The notes: generated from the letters alone by a model not told the origin. Shown: positions 18,801 to 26,805, counted from the first letter of the stretch. The stretch is DNA of 64,000 nt from Ardenticatenaceae bacterium (GCA_011525915.1 WYBM01000062.1:1-64000), one strand, 5' to 3'. A program made the numbers and translations.

Positions 18801-19288
18801 TTGCCACCATCCCCTTAACCTATTCGGTGGTGGTGTCAGCCGTTATTTCTATTGAAAGCCCGGCAGACGGCGCCGTATTTACAGCGACAAATGGTGTAGA
18901 CACGGCCGTGCCCATGGTCGTTACCATCACCAACGGCTTTATCATCCCCGATGACGGTCACTGGCATATACTCGTGGACGGCAATGACCTGGGGCCGGTA
19001 TACGGCTACACGCATACTGTGACGTTAACGGTAGGGTCACATTCGCTGGCGGCCCAATTACAAGACCCGGCTCATAATCCTTTGGGATCAATGGATGCGA
19101 TCTCGGTGACAGTGACAGCCCCAGCCGGCGGCTACGACATCTTCCTGCCCATCATCTTAAAGAGTGACGCCGCCAGCAGCACGGCACCAACAGCCGGGGG
19201 AACCGCATGGGCGTGGGCGGCCACGGCCGTAGCGCCCCTGCTCGTCAGCGGCATGCTTTTACCCAGACGGCGCCGGCTCCACAAGTAA
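15854..19288 (+). CDS. Large secreted protein: LVIVD/choice-of-anchor B beta-propeller, Ig-like domains, C-terminal anchor
   Basis: 1144 residues with a strong AAGGAG. A signal peptide spans about 1-36. Residues about 60-450 carry choice-of-anchor B/LVIVD-type repeats (SGTSFIDITDPENPIYLGNL, HGMQVFDLTELR, LRILDISDVGNG). The middle has an Ig/fibronectin-like region (ITTLITPTNGATEVAQSP, YYWRVTTANACGG) and a second propeller-like part (VEYVNGHYWVTTGG, RGLAYDPATDHFWVSD). A bacterial Ig-like region precedes IFLPIILKS. The end is a hydrophobic helix followed by RRRRLHK, a sorting-signal-like or membrane anchor. It is a surface protein; the ligand is unknown. No ACGGCCGT lies in the central 3 kb. A long palindromic terminator follows. 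Confidence 0.88.
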   Translation: MKLLPLTRQARFFIGFFLAVTAVAALLGSRSLLMAQSPTPDTPTDSGDEAITRRFVGDLYTPTDAAALAADPCVGGMADIYPCDKVDLLAFMPLADIGGGSGNDIWGWTDPLTSNEYALMGRSSGTSFIDITDPENPIYLGNLPSHNGVSSSWRDIKVYADHAFIVSEAGGHGMQVFDLTELRTVTNPPVTFAETAHYAGFGSAHNLAINEDTAYAYAVGAATCSAGLTMVNISTPTNPTDAGCFSADGYTHDTQCVVYNGPDTTYQGREICFNANEDTLTIVDVEDKNNPVQLSRTPYVGSAYTHQGWLTEDHTYFLLDDELDEVGNGVNTTTYIWDVSDLDNPVNTSNYVATNPSSDHNLYIRGNLAYLSNYRSGLRILDISDVGNGILEEIAYFDVYPEDDNAGAGGSGSWSNYPYFDSGVVIVSSIDRGLFILGPTLEPDFNVAATPDRLDICAPADAVYDVTITQIENFTDTVTLSTQGTPAGADSDFSQNPVTPPAMLTFTISNTGAATPGAYDIDIIGMATTRTHTATVTLNLFDAVPGITTLITPTNGATEVAQSPLLGWAAVTQPGSYWLELATDGPFTDIIYTTTVESTTHQLGISLDVSTTYYWRVTTANACGGGGTSAVSSFTTVSAPVLFYTPDAIEEELFRGDIITNNVTISNLGDLDLAWYAFDLPLGDELYRIDVEATTTSVVVLGVEYVNGHYWVTTGGLASNTEQNYLFELDDTGAVINTFIQPTVSTWGWRDLAYDGTYLYGSDSAVIEQIDPATGMPTGVTIPSPHNPGRGLAYDPATDHFWVSDQDNPIYEIDRSGAVINMYPNPITSPSTEIYGLAWDSWSAGGPYLWTWSDTPNNNGEVTATQIDPATGTETGISFRANELDGAAGGATISPDVIPGVLTFVGLQQTDNDTIVGYELSRTLGVGCATPATAPYLDVTPIVGTLPMDASEDLAVRFDASGLATGVYTDTLCITSNDPATPVATIPLTYSVVVSAVISIESPADGAVFTATNGVDTAVPMVVTITNGFIIPDDGHWHILVDGNDLGPVYGYTHTVTLTVGSHSLAAQLQDPAHNPLGSMDAISVTVTAPAGGYDIFLPIILKSDAASSTAPTAGGTAWAWAATAVAPLLVSGMLLPRRRRLHK

Positions 19289-19324
19289 ACCCCAAGACAA
19301 CAAACCACACTCTAAGCCAATGTT

Positions 19325-19358
19325 ATACAGCGCCGGGCAAATTTGCCCGGCGCTGTAT
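19325..19358 (+). terminator. Palindromic terminator
   Basis: A perfect palindrome with 17-bp arms (atacagcgccgggcaaa and its complement) begins 37 bp after the stop codon of the secreted protein. The GC-rich stem with AAATTT at its tip fits a strong hairpin. The following run (TTGAATAG) is only weakly T-rich. Confidence 0.7.
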
Positions 19359-19472
19359 TGAATAGAACATCAGTGCCTATCAATTTGGCCAGCCAGCGTA
19401 ACTTTTTTATGCCAGTTACGACTACAATAAACAGAATACAGTATTGACACATTGCACAATACATAAGATACC

Positions 19473-20261
19473 ATGCCAAAGCATCGCGAATTGGAGATTG
19501 CTTTTTTTATCATCATCATCTTGAGCGGCGTGTACGTCGCTTATGACATCCTGGCCGAGCCGTCCGGGGGACACCCCTTTGGCCACACGTTGGGCATCAT
19601 AGGCACACTGTTGATGGTGATGACAGAAACGTTGTACAGTTTGCGCAAGCGCACCCGCCTGCTTAACCGGGCCGGGCCGGTACGCTGGTGGTTGTCGTTT
19701 CACATCGTCACCGGACTGGTAGGGCCGTTTCTGGTGCTTATGCACACCGGCCTGCAATTTCGGGGGCTGGCCGGGCTGACGGCCCTGCTCACGGCCGTGG
19801 TGGTACTCAGCGGCTTCACCGGCCGGTATCTCTACACCGCTTTGCAAGCGAGCATCCGCAGCAGTGAAATGAGCCAACAGCAGCTGGCGCGCCAGGCAGC
19901 CCAAATTCAGCAAACCATCCGCCACATGGAAAGCGCCAAACCAGCCCAGGTTCGGGAAATCTCTCGCCAGTTGCAGGCCCGCTACGGGCAAACGTCATGG
20001 TGGGCACGCTGGCGTTACGGCCGTGCCTTACAGCAGGCACTCAACGCCATCGAAAACGAAACAAGCCAACAACAGCAACGCCTGGCCCGCATCCAGCAGC
20101 AGCAAAACCGGCTAGACCGCCAGGCCAGCCGCCTGGGTCAGACACGGCGGCTGTTCCAATTCTGGCATACGGTGCACATTCCTCTGGGGCTGGCCCTGTT
20201 CACGGCCGTGGCCATTCATATCCTGGCCGCCCTTTACTTCCGGGCAGGGTTATTTAAATGA
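19473..20261 (+). CDS. Membrane cytochrome b-like protein with long cytoplasmic coiled coil
   Basis: 262 residues. Hydrophobic helices lie at about 9-27, 38-55, 75-92, 99-121 and 235-255. Histidines near helix ends (H38, H77, H91, H232, H235, H249) could hold b hemes, as in cytochrome b561/ferric-reductase-like proteins. Between helices 4 and 5 is an unusual segment of about 95 residues, very rich in Gln, Arg and Ala (ARQAAQIQQTIRHMESAK; QQQQRLARIQQQQNRLD), predicted coiled coil. It is the first gene of a five-gene plus-strand operon, and its stop codon overlaps the next start (ATGA). Its likely job is to carry electrons across the membrane between the FAD/Fe-S proteins and the multiheme cytochromes. 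The exact family is not recognised. Confidence 0.75.
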   Translation: MPKHRELEIAFFIIIILSGVYVAYDILAEPSGGHPFGHTLGIIGTLLMVMTETLYSLRKRTRLLNRAGPVRWWLSFHIVTGLVGPFLVLMHTGLQFRGLAGLTALLTAVVVLSGFTGRYLYTALQASIRSSEMSQQQLARQAAQIQQTIRHMESAKPAQVREISRQLQARYGQTSWWARWRYGRALQQALNAIENETSQQQQRLARIQQQQNRLDRQASRLGQTRRLFQFWHTVHIPLGLALFTAVAIHILAALYFRAGLFK

Positions 20262-21061
20262 GGCCGCCCCCACTGGCACCGCGCCATCACCCCTTCTTTT
20301 CACCCATTGCCCTGCTGGCCACGGCCGTGCTCATCTTCGGCCTGGTCTTTGTGTTGTGGCAAACAGGTGGGCGTGCCTTCAGCCCTGGTGACCTGTCAGC
20401 ATTGGCGCATGGTGACGCGCAAAGTGGTGGTTTCGCCAACCATGCCGCCTTTGGCGATGATTGCCGCCAGTGCCACGAGCCATGGGTGGGCATTACAACC
20501 AGGCGCTGTGAAACCTGCCATACCTCGATCAGCCAGCAGCGGGAAACAGGCACAGGGCTGCATGGCCGGCTGACCACACCTGACTGCGCTCTATGCCACA
20601 GCGAACACCAGGGACACCATTTTGACCTCTTCGCTGCCGCCTTTGACCAGTTCACCACCACCCACCATGCCGCTTTGTTTCCCCTAGACGGCCAGCATGC
20701 CGCCCTGGCATGCGTCGCCTGCCATCAACATGAGCAGTACGCCGGCACCCCGGCCCAATGCGCCGGCTGCCACGCCGAGCCTGACCTACACAAAGGATTG
20801 CTGGGCACCGACTGCATCCGCTGCCACACCACCGATGGGTGGCGGCCAGCGCAGCTTACCAGCCACACCTTCCCGCTCGACCATGGCGACGAAGGGCACA
20901 TAGCATGCACCACCTGCCACACAGCTACCCTGGCCACCTTTACCTGCGATGCCTGCCACAACCCCGCAGAAATGGTTGAAGAGCATCGGGAAGAAGGCGT
21001 ATCACCTGTAGCCCTTACTAACTGCGTAGAATGCCACCCAACAGGGCAAAAAGAAGAGTAA
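20258..21061 (+). CDS. Membrane-anchored multiheme cytochrome c (nine CXXCH)
   Basis: 267 residues. One N-terminal membrane helix (about 15-36) anchors or exports the protein. Nine CXXCH heme-binding motifs follow: CRQCH, CETCH, CALCH, CVACH, CAGCH, CIRCH, CTTCH, CDACH and CVECH. Extra His residues (GHHFDLF, TTHHAALFPLDGQH, FPLDHGDEGH) suit bis-His ligation, as in cytochrome c3/c7-type proteins. The repeated F-P-L-D-H/GQH context is typical of class III multihemes. Translation is coupled to the cytochrome b gene through ATGA. It probably acts on the outer face of the membrane as an electron conduit. Confidence 0.92.
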   Translation: MRPPPLAPRHHPFFSPIALLATAVLIFGLVFVLWQTGGRAFSPGDLSALAHGDAQSGGFANHAAFGDDCRQCHEPWVGITTRRCETCHTSISQQRETGTGLHGRLTTPDCALCHSEHQGHHFDLFAAAFDQFTTTHHAALFPLDGQHAALACVACHQHEQYAGTPAQCAGCHAEPDLHKGLLGTDCIRCHTTDGWRPAQLTSHTFPLDHGDEGHIACTTCHTATLATFTCDACHNPAEMVEEHREEGVSPVALTNCVECHPTGQKEE

Positions 21062-21088
21062 ACTATAGAAAGGTACGGTCAATAAACC

Positions 21089-21334
21089 ATGTTCAAACGC
21101 CGAGAAAAGCCACCTCATCAGACCGCCGCAGAAACTATCCACCTGGGGCGGGTGGCCGCCGATGCCAGCCGCTGTGTGCAGTGTGGCGTTTGCGGCTATA
21201 ACTGCCCTGTGGGCATTCCCGTACGCGATTATGCCCGGCAAGGCTTACCTGTTGACGATGCAGCCTGCATCACCTGCGGCAACTGCATCCAGGTGTGCCC
21301 ACGCGGCACCCTGCGCTGGGAGACCACCCGCTAA
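21089..21334 (+). CDS. Two-cluster [4Fe-4S] ferredoxin-like protein
   Basis: 81 residues with two classical cluster motifs, CVQCGVCGYNCPVG and CITCGNCIQVCPRG, each CxxCxxCxxxCP. The spacing (27 bp after the cytochrome, 34 bp before the FAD enzyme) places it in the same operon. The short N-terminal extension (about 25 residues) has no signal peptide, so it is cytoplasmic. It is the natural electron carrier between the FAD oxidoreductase and the membrane cytochrome b. It resembles Fe-S subunits of heterodisulfide-reductase-like and glutamate-synthase-like modules. Confidence 0.92.
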   Translation: MFKRREKPPHQTAAETIHLGRVAADASRCVQCGVCGYNCPVGIPVRDYARQGLPVDDAACITCGNCIQVCPRGTLRWETTR

Positions 21335-21368
21335 TCGATACTCTGTTATCAGTAATCGGTGACTGACT

Positions 21369-22739
21369 ATGACCAATTACCTCATCATCGGCAATGGCGC
21401 GGCGGGGGCAACCGCTGCCGAAACCATCAGGCAGCATGATCCATACGGGGCCATTACCATCCTCGCAGCAGAGCCATACCCTATGTATTCTCGGCCGGGT
21501 CTGGCTTACGTTATCAGTGGTGAGATTCCACCATCACAGGTGATTGCCCGCACCAGGGAATGGTACGGAGATTTGCGGCTAACCCTGGTACACGGCCGTG
21601 CCCACACGATAGATGTACACACTCAGAGCGTGACACTGGCGGACGGCCGTGTATTCCCCTACCACAAACTGCTCATGGCCACCGGCGCCCGTGCCGTGCC
21701 CGCACCTTACCCCGGCGGCGACCTTGATGGGGTGGTCTACCTGGACACCCTCGAGGGCACAAAAGCATTACTCAAAAAGAGCAGCCGCGGGCTGCGCGGC
21801 CGCCGCCTGCGGGCAGCCGTCATTGGCGGGGGCATTACCGCCCTGGAAATGGTCGAAGGGTTGGCCCAACGCGGCGTAGACACCCATTACTTTCTGCGTC
21901 GTGACCGTCTCTGGGGCCAGGTCTTCAACGATGCTGAATCCGGTTTGCTGGCGGGGAAAATGCACCATCACGGTGTCCACATCCACACCAACACTGAGGC
22001 CGCTGAAATTCTGGGGAATTGGCGGCACAAAGTGCGGGCGGTACGCCTGAAAACCGGAGAGGAATTTAAATGTAATCTCTTTGGTGTGGCTATCGGTGTG
22101 CGCCCCCAGTTAGACCTGGTACACAACACGCCCATCCAGACCGACCGCGCCATTCTGGTGGACGATACCATGCAAAGCAGCGTGCCCAACGTCTACGCCG
22201 CCGGGGACTGTGCTCAGGTCTACGACCGCTGGAGCGGCCAACATTTGCTGGACGTTCTGTGGCCCAGCGCCATTGCTGAAGGACAAGCCGCTGCCCTGAA
22301 CATGGTTGGCCAGCCCACCCCTTACACCAAAGGCATTCCCTTTAATGCCTGTCTGCTTTTTGGCCTGCACATCACCATCATCGGCCAGATCAGCCCTGAC
22401 CGCCAGGCCAGAGATGATTTTGAAGAGATCCAGCACCTGTCACGGGGGTCGTCAGAAGTGTGGTACACCTTCCCCCGCAGTTACCAGAGCGCCTGGTCAG
22501 CCAGCGGACCCCATACATTGCGCCTGGCGCTGGACGGCACCCGTATAGTGGGGGCTCTGATCATTGGCGAACAAACCCTGGCCGACCCTCTGCGTGATCT
22601 CATCGAACGCCAGGTGGACGCTGCTTCGCTGCTGCCTCACCTGCAAAGCAGCCGGGAAAGGCTGCGCCGGCAGATTATAAATCTATGGCAAAACAGTGCC
22701 GGGCAACATGGCCCATTGCCGGCCACCCCCAACCTATGA
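21369..22739 (+). CDS. FAD-dependent pyridine nucleotide-disulfide-type oxidoreductase
   Basis: 456 residues. The FAD-binding Rossmann motif is GNGAAG (residues 8-13), followed by a YSRPGLAYVISGEI block typical of NirB/rubredoxin-reductase-like enzymes. A second dinucleotide site is AVIGGGITALEMVEGLAQRG, and VPNVYAAGDCAQ is the FAD-contacting C-terminal signature. No redox-active CxxxxC is seen, so it is not a disulfide reductase. A C-terminal domain of about 120 residues follows. In this operon it most likely oxidises NAD(P)H, or reduces NAD(P)+, and exchanges electrons with the ferredoxin. Its TGA overlaps the ATG of the next cytochrome. Confidence 0.9.
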   Translation: MTNYLIIGNGAAGATAAETIRQHDPYGAITILAAEPYPMYSRPGLAYVISGEIPPSQVIARTREWYGDLRLTLVHGRAHTIDVHTQSVTLADGRVFPYHKLLMATGARAVPAPYPGGDLDGVVYLDTLEGTKALLKKSSRGLRGRRLRAAVIGGGITALEMVEGLAQRGVDTHYFLRRDRLWGQVFNDAESGLLAGKMHHHGVHIHTNTEAAEILGNWRHKVRAVRLKTGEEFKCNLFGVAIGVRPQLDLVHNTPIQTDRAILVDDTMQSSVPNVYAAGDCAQVYDRWSGQHLLDVLWPSAIAEGQAAALNMVGQPTPYTKGIPFNACLLFGLHITIIGQISPDRQARDDFEEIQHLSRGSSEVWYTFPRSYQSAWSASGPHTLRLALDGTRIVGALIIGEQTLADPLRDLIERQVDAASLLPHLQSSRERLRRQIINLWQNSAGQHGPLPATPNL

Positions 22740-23695
22740 AACGCTTCCTCCTCATAACTGCGACTTTCATCATTTTTAGTGCCGCCATTTTGTGGGCGCT
22801 GCGGCTGTCACGACAGCCTTCAGTTTTCCGCGGCGGGGCTGAAAGCGCCGACCAGATCGCTGCCCTGCTGCGTGCCGTAACAACGCCAGAAAGCAAGATG
22901 GCTGGCCAACCGGTCATATTTCCGCCAGGTGCCAGCGCGGTGATAGGGCACAGCTTCTTCTCGCTGAGCAGCAGCCACGCCCTGAACGACTGCGCCGCCT
23001 GCCACGCAAACGGCGTCTACCGGGGCACAGATCCCACCTGCAGTGCCTGCCATGCCAACGATGACGCTCATGAGGGCGCTCATGGCAGCGACTGCGCCAC
23101 CTGTCACACCCCCACCAACTGGCATGAGGCCACGTTTGACCATGGTATCATTGGCGCCCGTGATTGTGCCGCCTGCCACACCCCACCACCTGATCACTTT
23201 GCCGGTGCTTGCAGCAGTTGCCATTTTGACACCACCAACTTCGGCAGCGCCACCTTTAACCACAGCCTCATTGGCAACCGTGACTGCGCCACCTGCCATA
23301 CGCCACCCCTTAATCACTTTGCGGGCGCCTGCAGCAGTTGCCATTTTGACACCACCAACTTCGGCAGCGCCACCTTTAACCACAGCCTCATTAGCGACCA
23401 GGACTGCGCCGCCTGCCATACGCCACCCCTCAACCATTACCAGGGCGCCTGCCGTAACTGCCATACAGACACCACCAACTTCGGCAGCGCCACGTTTGAT
23501 CACGCGTTCCCATTAGATCATGGGGGCGCTTATGGGCAGTGTACGGCCTGCCATACAAGCAACGATGACGGCCGTTACAGCTGCGTTACCTGCCACAACG
23601 GTGCGGATTTTGAAGAGGAACACCAGGATAAGGGAATGACAGAGCTGCGAGATTGTCTGGCCTGTCATCCAGACGGCCGTGAAGCCGATGATTAG
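22736..23695 (+). CDS. Membrane-anchored multiheme cytochrome c (twelve CXXCH) with internal repeats
   Basis: 319 residues from ATG 22736, which overlaps the preceding TGA (ATGA). A longer frame starting at 22685 would lie inside the FAD gene and is rejected. One N-terminal membrane helix (about 3-22) is followed by twelve CXXCH motifs, among them CAACH, CSACH, CATCH, CSSCH, CRNCH, CTACH, CVTCH and CLACH. Residues about 142-260 consist of three nearly identical 40-residue modules, each with two hemes and the phrase DTTNFGSATF[ND]H. The last part resembles the end of the nine-heme protein (FEEEHQDKGMTELRDCLACH compared with EEHREEGVSPVALTNCVECH). It probably forms a longer heme wire outside the membrane. 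Confidence 0.92.
   Translation: MKRFLLITATFIIFSAAILWALRLSRQPSVFRGGAESADQIAALLRAVTTPESKMAGQPVIFPPGASAVIGHSFFSLSSSHALNDCAACHANGVYRGTDPTCSACHANDDAHEGAHGSDCATCHTPTNWHEATFDHGIIGARDCAACHTPPPDHFAGACSSCHFDTTNFGSATFNHSLIGNRDCATCHTPPLNHFAGACSSCHFDTTNFGSATFNHSLISDQDCAACHTPPLNHYQGACRNCHTDTTNFGSATFDHAFPLDHGGAYGQCTACHTSNDDGRYSCVTCHNGADFEEEHQDKGMTELRDCLACHPDGREADD
23161..23520 (+). repeat. Three tandem 120-bp heme-module repeats
   Basis: Units 23161-23280, 23281-23400 and 23401-23520 have exactly the same length. Units 1 and 2 share an unbroken identical stretch of more than 60 bp (gcagcagttgccattttgac onward), and unit 3 is clearly related. Each encodes two CXXCH. The near identity points to recent duplication. 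Confidence 0.92.
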
Positions 23696-23724
23696 CCAAG
23701 AGGGGGTGCAAGCGTCATCACACG

Positions 23725-25350
23725 TTAGCCCACCGGCTGCCAGCGTAAGACATAGATCAGCCCAATCATGGGGTAGTTCACCTCCATTTGCAGGGCATAT
23801 TGCCTGTTACTTAGCTGCTTTAACGTCGGTTTTCGCAAACGTTTGTGTTCTTCATAATGAAGACGCTCTGAAGGGAAACCAGAGGTGGAAGCGTAACGCA
23901 CTTCAGCATTATAAACAGCAGGCCTGATGTTCTCAGGGAAAATCACTTGCATAGAGAGTCTTCGGGTTGGGCGGTTGATATTCCAACCTGAATAATCATA
24001 AGGCGCTTCACGTTTTTCTAAAACATGTTGAGGAACATTGATGGCATAGGTTGGCGTGAGGTTTTCTCGCATTTTGTAGATCGTTCTTTCACCCTCGCTT
24101 AAACGGGGAGAAAACACAATTTTGGCCGAAAGGCGCCTCAGGTGTTCTTCTACGATTTGATCTTTTACCTCAATGCTCCTATCTGGGCTTAAAGATTCAA
24201 TGCTTTCAAAGCCCACCCGCCGCGCCGCCCCATCAGGTGATCTTTCCGGAATGGCTAAATAGGTATCCAGGCTGTCAATATCTGCATAAGCTTCTATATC
24301 AATACTGCGTTCAACAACGGCCGAACCATCAAGTTGGATATCCCATTGGATATGCTGCGCATTGTAACCAATGCCATACCGGCGCGCCCAATACGTATGC
24401 GCTTGTTCAGCATCAAAAAGCAGCAGGGTAGGATCTGTTGCCCCCTGTTTTATTTCCTTAATGTGCTCATGAATTTTTTCCGACACAATGCCCAGACGTA
24501 TAATAAGTTCAGACGAAGCAGACCGGGAGTGCCCTGTTTCATCGACCACTTTTAGTACATTCCCATCATGCTGAACAGAAAATTTGCCTTTATTTAACAA
24601 ATCTTGCAGGTAATCTCGCTCTGCAGCCGCAATAGACCCAAGATTTAGATTGGCTATCAGTTTCCAGCCCTCGGCGATCTTTAATTTCTGCTGATACCGT
24701 TCCAGGTTTCTGTTATCGGTTGCTACTAAAGCTTCATAGACACTGATGGCCGTTTCATACATCCCGGCCTCAAGGTAAAGGTCAGCTAAAGAGGGTAAAA
24801 ACACCGCCAATAATTCTTGCTGGTTGTGTTCGCCGATAACGTCAAGGATCTGATCACGATAATATCTGATTTGCTTTTCAATGCCCGCCGACGAAGCAAT
24901 GGTTACCGGCGGTTCAGGTAAATCTGGCAGGCCCATCTCCGGCACTGTAAAGTGATAAGGAAGGTCCATCCAGGTAACAAAGTCGTGCGCCTGAGTCAGC
25001 AGTCGATGATACGCTTCTTTCTGGACAAGAAAGATAATGTTCGTAGGCAGGTCATACAGTTGTTCGCGGATAAGGTTAAGCGCCCGCAGTGCGTCCTTTT
25101 CTGTATGTTCATCCAGGTGTATCGTGACTGCTTTGAGAGGCTCTTTGGCCAGTTGATCTTTAATGTACTGCACAATGCGTACGGAAAAAGGTGCTTGCCG
25201 TAAATGCCACTGATGCTGAGCAAACTCCGTTTGCAGCCGCCGCAAGATCACATCATACATAAACTGTCCCTCGTAAACGACAAGGAGCAAACGATGTGAT
25301 GCCCTATCCAGCGACGTGATAACCTGTTCTAACTCATTAATCCAACTCAT
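23725..25350 (-). CDS. P-loop-less STAND-like/TPR protein, partner of the upstream ATPase
   Basis: 541 residues from ATG 25350; a TTG at 25377 is the alternative, and neither has a strong Shine-Dalgarno. Residues about 1-160 look like an NTPase-derived alpha/beta module that has lost its P-loop: RLLLVVYEGQFMYDVILRRL, then AVTIHLDE, then ALRALNLIREQLYDL with DFVTWMDLPYHF. That LN..RE...DF..W pattern recurs in TPR proteins of multicellular bacteria (family memory, not checked). Residues about 170-260 resemble TPRs (LADLYLEAGMYETAISVYEAL). The last 220 residues are beta-rich and end in GLIYVLRWQPVG. It follows the ATPase by 58 bp on the same strand. A role as sensor or effector is inferred. Confidence 0.7.
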   Translation of the reverse strand: MSWINELEQVITSLDRASHRLLLVVYEGQFMYDVILRRLQTEFAQHQWHLRQAPFSVRIVQYIKDQLAKEPLKAVTIHLDEHTEKDALRALNLIREQLYDLPTNIIFLVQKEAYHRLLTQAHDFVTWMDLPYHFTVPEMGLPDLPEPPVTIASSAGIEKQIRYYRDQILDVIGEHNQQELLAVFLPSLADLYLEAGMYETAISVYEALVATDNRNLERYQQKLKIAEGWKLIANLNLGSIAAAERDYLQDLLNKGKFSVQHDGNVLKVVDETGHSRSASSELIIRLGIVSEKIHEHIKEIKQGATDPTLLLFDAEQAHTYWARRYGIGYNAQHIQWDIQLDGSAVVERSIDIEAYADIDSLDTYLAIPERSPDGAARRVGFESIESLSPDRSIEVKDQIVEEHLRRLSAKIVFSPRLSEGERTIYKMRENLTPTYAINVPQHVLEKREAPYDYSGWNINRPTRRLSMQVIFPENIRPAVYNAEVRYASTSGFPSERLHYEEHKRLRKPTLKQLSNRQYALQMEVNYPMIGLIYVLRWQPVG

Positions 25351-25408
25351 GTAAGTACTCAAATGCTTGTTTGCCAAAATGCGGACACCCCAGGCGGCTT
25401 GTGTCCCT

Positions 25409-26734
25409 TTAATCGCTTAACATTCCCATTTCCTGTAAGGCTTCATGCATGAGGGGGTGAAGAGCGTACCAGCCACGGCCGTTGTATTCAATGACCACTT
25501 GCGTATAAAGCAACAATTGTAAGGCTGCATCCAACGGAACGCTCCCGCCAGGCGCAGCGGCAACCTCTCTTATCTTCTTGTACAAATGATCTGTACTGAT
25601 AGAACCATTGCCATAAATACTGTTCCGGTAGTTACGTTTAAGCCGATCAAGGCTATACCGTACCGCTTGTTCTGTGATCTGATCAGTCTGAGCATAATGA
25701 GCAAATTGGCTGGCGCTTTGGATAACCCGCAGCAAATCTCGCAAGACGCCCCCTGTTTTTTCTATAGCCAATTCAAGGGCCTCAGGTGCAATCAGATTGG
25801 TATTCAGACGATTAACAATAATTTGATGCAGAATCTGCCAACCCTCTTCAAAGCGTTCATGATCCGGCGTGTAAGTTTTTATCATAGGCAGGGTTAAGGT
25901 GTCAAAATAGCTCTCCAACCGCTGCCGATCCGGGGAGTGAATGAGAAACAAAGGCACTGTATAGATGATGGTTGCTTGCAAATCGGCCAGGAGGCCCGTA
26001 TGCTGCACAAACAAATGGCGTGCGATCTCAACGTCCAGTTTATCGGTATCTTCAACAATGATAATGAGGCGCTTTTTAGGTGTTTTCTGCTCCAAGTTTA
26101 AAGCAATTTCAGTAATGATCTGATTACAATAGTTGCGCAAATCTACAATTCTTGGTTTCAAAATCTGTCTTACATTTTCAGCCGATTCATAGGACAAAGA
26201 AAAGACGGTGCGCACCCTGGCCATTAAACCTACAACCTGGGCCAGTATGCCATCGAGCCCTATGCTGGCCTCTGTGTCTACTGCTCCTTCACGAGAGATC
26301 TTGCTTTCAAGGATAATTTCAGCCAGCCAACGCCGTACGGGTTCAATAACATTTTTATCTTTGATCAGTTTTTCTTCCCAGCCCCGCTGATAGAGCTTTT
26401 CCATAAGGGCTAAGATCAAATCAACGTGGGTAAGGGTAGCTAAATCCAGTTCCTGCCTGGCAGAAAAATACACAAACCAAAAATCTTCCTCTGTTTTGCC
26501 CATCAGGCGGTTTAACTCTGTGGATTTTCCGGCTCCGGGGTGACTGGCAAAAAGCAGGCGCCGGGGATATGACTTGCCATAAAGGTAATCACGTAATACG
26601 TTGGAGGGGGGGAAGCTTTTGTCCCGAGCTGAATCTGTGGGTACGTAAAACTCATCCAAAGATTCGTCTCGAAGTGGTGAAGGTTCAGTAACAAACTGTA
26701 CTTCCTCAAGGGTCTCGGCACGCTTAACAGGCAT
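25409..26734 (-). CDS. AAA/STAND-type P-loop ATPase
   Basis: 441 residues from ATG 26734 with AGGAG 6 nt upstream; a TTG two codons earlier is unlikely. Walker A is SHPGAGKST (about 63-71, K70). Walker B is RLIIIVEDTDKLD, with acidic residues at about 228-229. The C-terminal half has the helical lid (EKTGGVLRDLLRVIQSASQF) and a winged-helix-like end (LLLYTQVVIEYNGRGWYALHPLMHEAL). It resembles bacterial ATPases of conflict or signalling loci rather than replication or protease AAA proteins. An extended -10 promoter lies 63 bp upstream. With the partner gene behind it this makes a two-gene operon. Only one ACGGCCGT occurs in both genes, which is few for this window. Confidence 0.8.
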   Translation of the reverse strand: MPVKRAETLEEVQFVTEPSPLRDESLDEFYVPTDSARDKSFPPSNVLRDYLYGKSYPRRLLFASHPGAGKSTELNRLMGKTEEDFWFVYFSARQELDLATLTHVDLILALMEKLYQRGWEEKLIKDKNVIEPVRRWLAEIILESKISREGAVDTEASIGLDGILAQVVGLMARVRTVFSLSYESAENVRQILKPRIVDLRNYCNQIITEIALNLEQKTPKKRLIIIVEDTDKLDVEIARHLFVQHTGLLADLQATIIYTVPLFLIHSPDRQRLESYFDTLTLPMIKTYTPDHERFEEGWQILHQIIVNRLNTNLIAPEALELAIEKTGGVLRDLLRVIQSASQFAHYAQTDQITEQAVRYSLDRLKRNYRNSIYGNGSISTDHLYKKIREVAAAPGGSVPLDAALQLLLYTQVVIEYNGRGWYALHPLMHEALQEMGMLSD

Positions 26735-26796
26735 TTTCAACTCCTATAGAGTAGGTTGAAGGGCTTGTCTAATGCTGTATTTTAACGTTACAGTTG

Positions 26797-26805
26797 ATTA
26801 TACCA
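26797..26805 (-). promoter_or_regulatory. Extended -10 promoter of the ATPase operon
   Basis: On the minus strand TGGTATAAT (26805-26797) is a perfect extended -10 element. A -35 box is not evident (TTTCAA at a suitable distance is weak), which is acceptable for extended -10 promoters. Confidence 0.6.

Noticed and set aside
19441..19472. TTGACA box at 19444-19449 as promoter of the redox operon
   Set aside because: The matching -10 position would fall on the bases directly before the ATG, so transcription would start inside the gene. The true promoter is probably further upstream.
22820..23503. A Gly/Ala/Val-rich 227-residue minus-strand frame with internal repeats
   Set aside because: It is the antisense of the 12-heme cytochrome; its repeats are simply the 120-bp repeats read backwards.
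23161..23520. CRISPR-like array
   Set aside because: The regular repeats are 120 bp long, directly adjacent and in frame, encoding CXXCH modules. There are no spacers and no cas genes.
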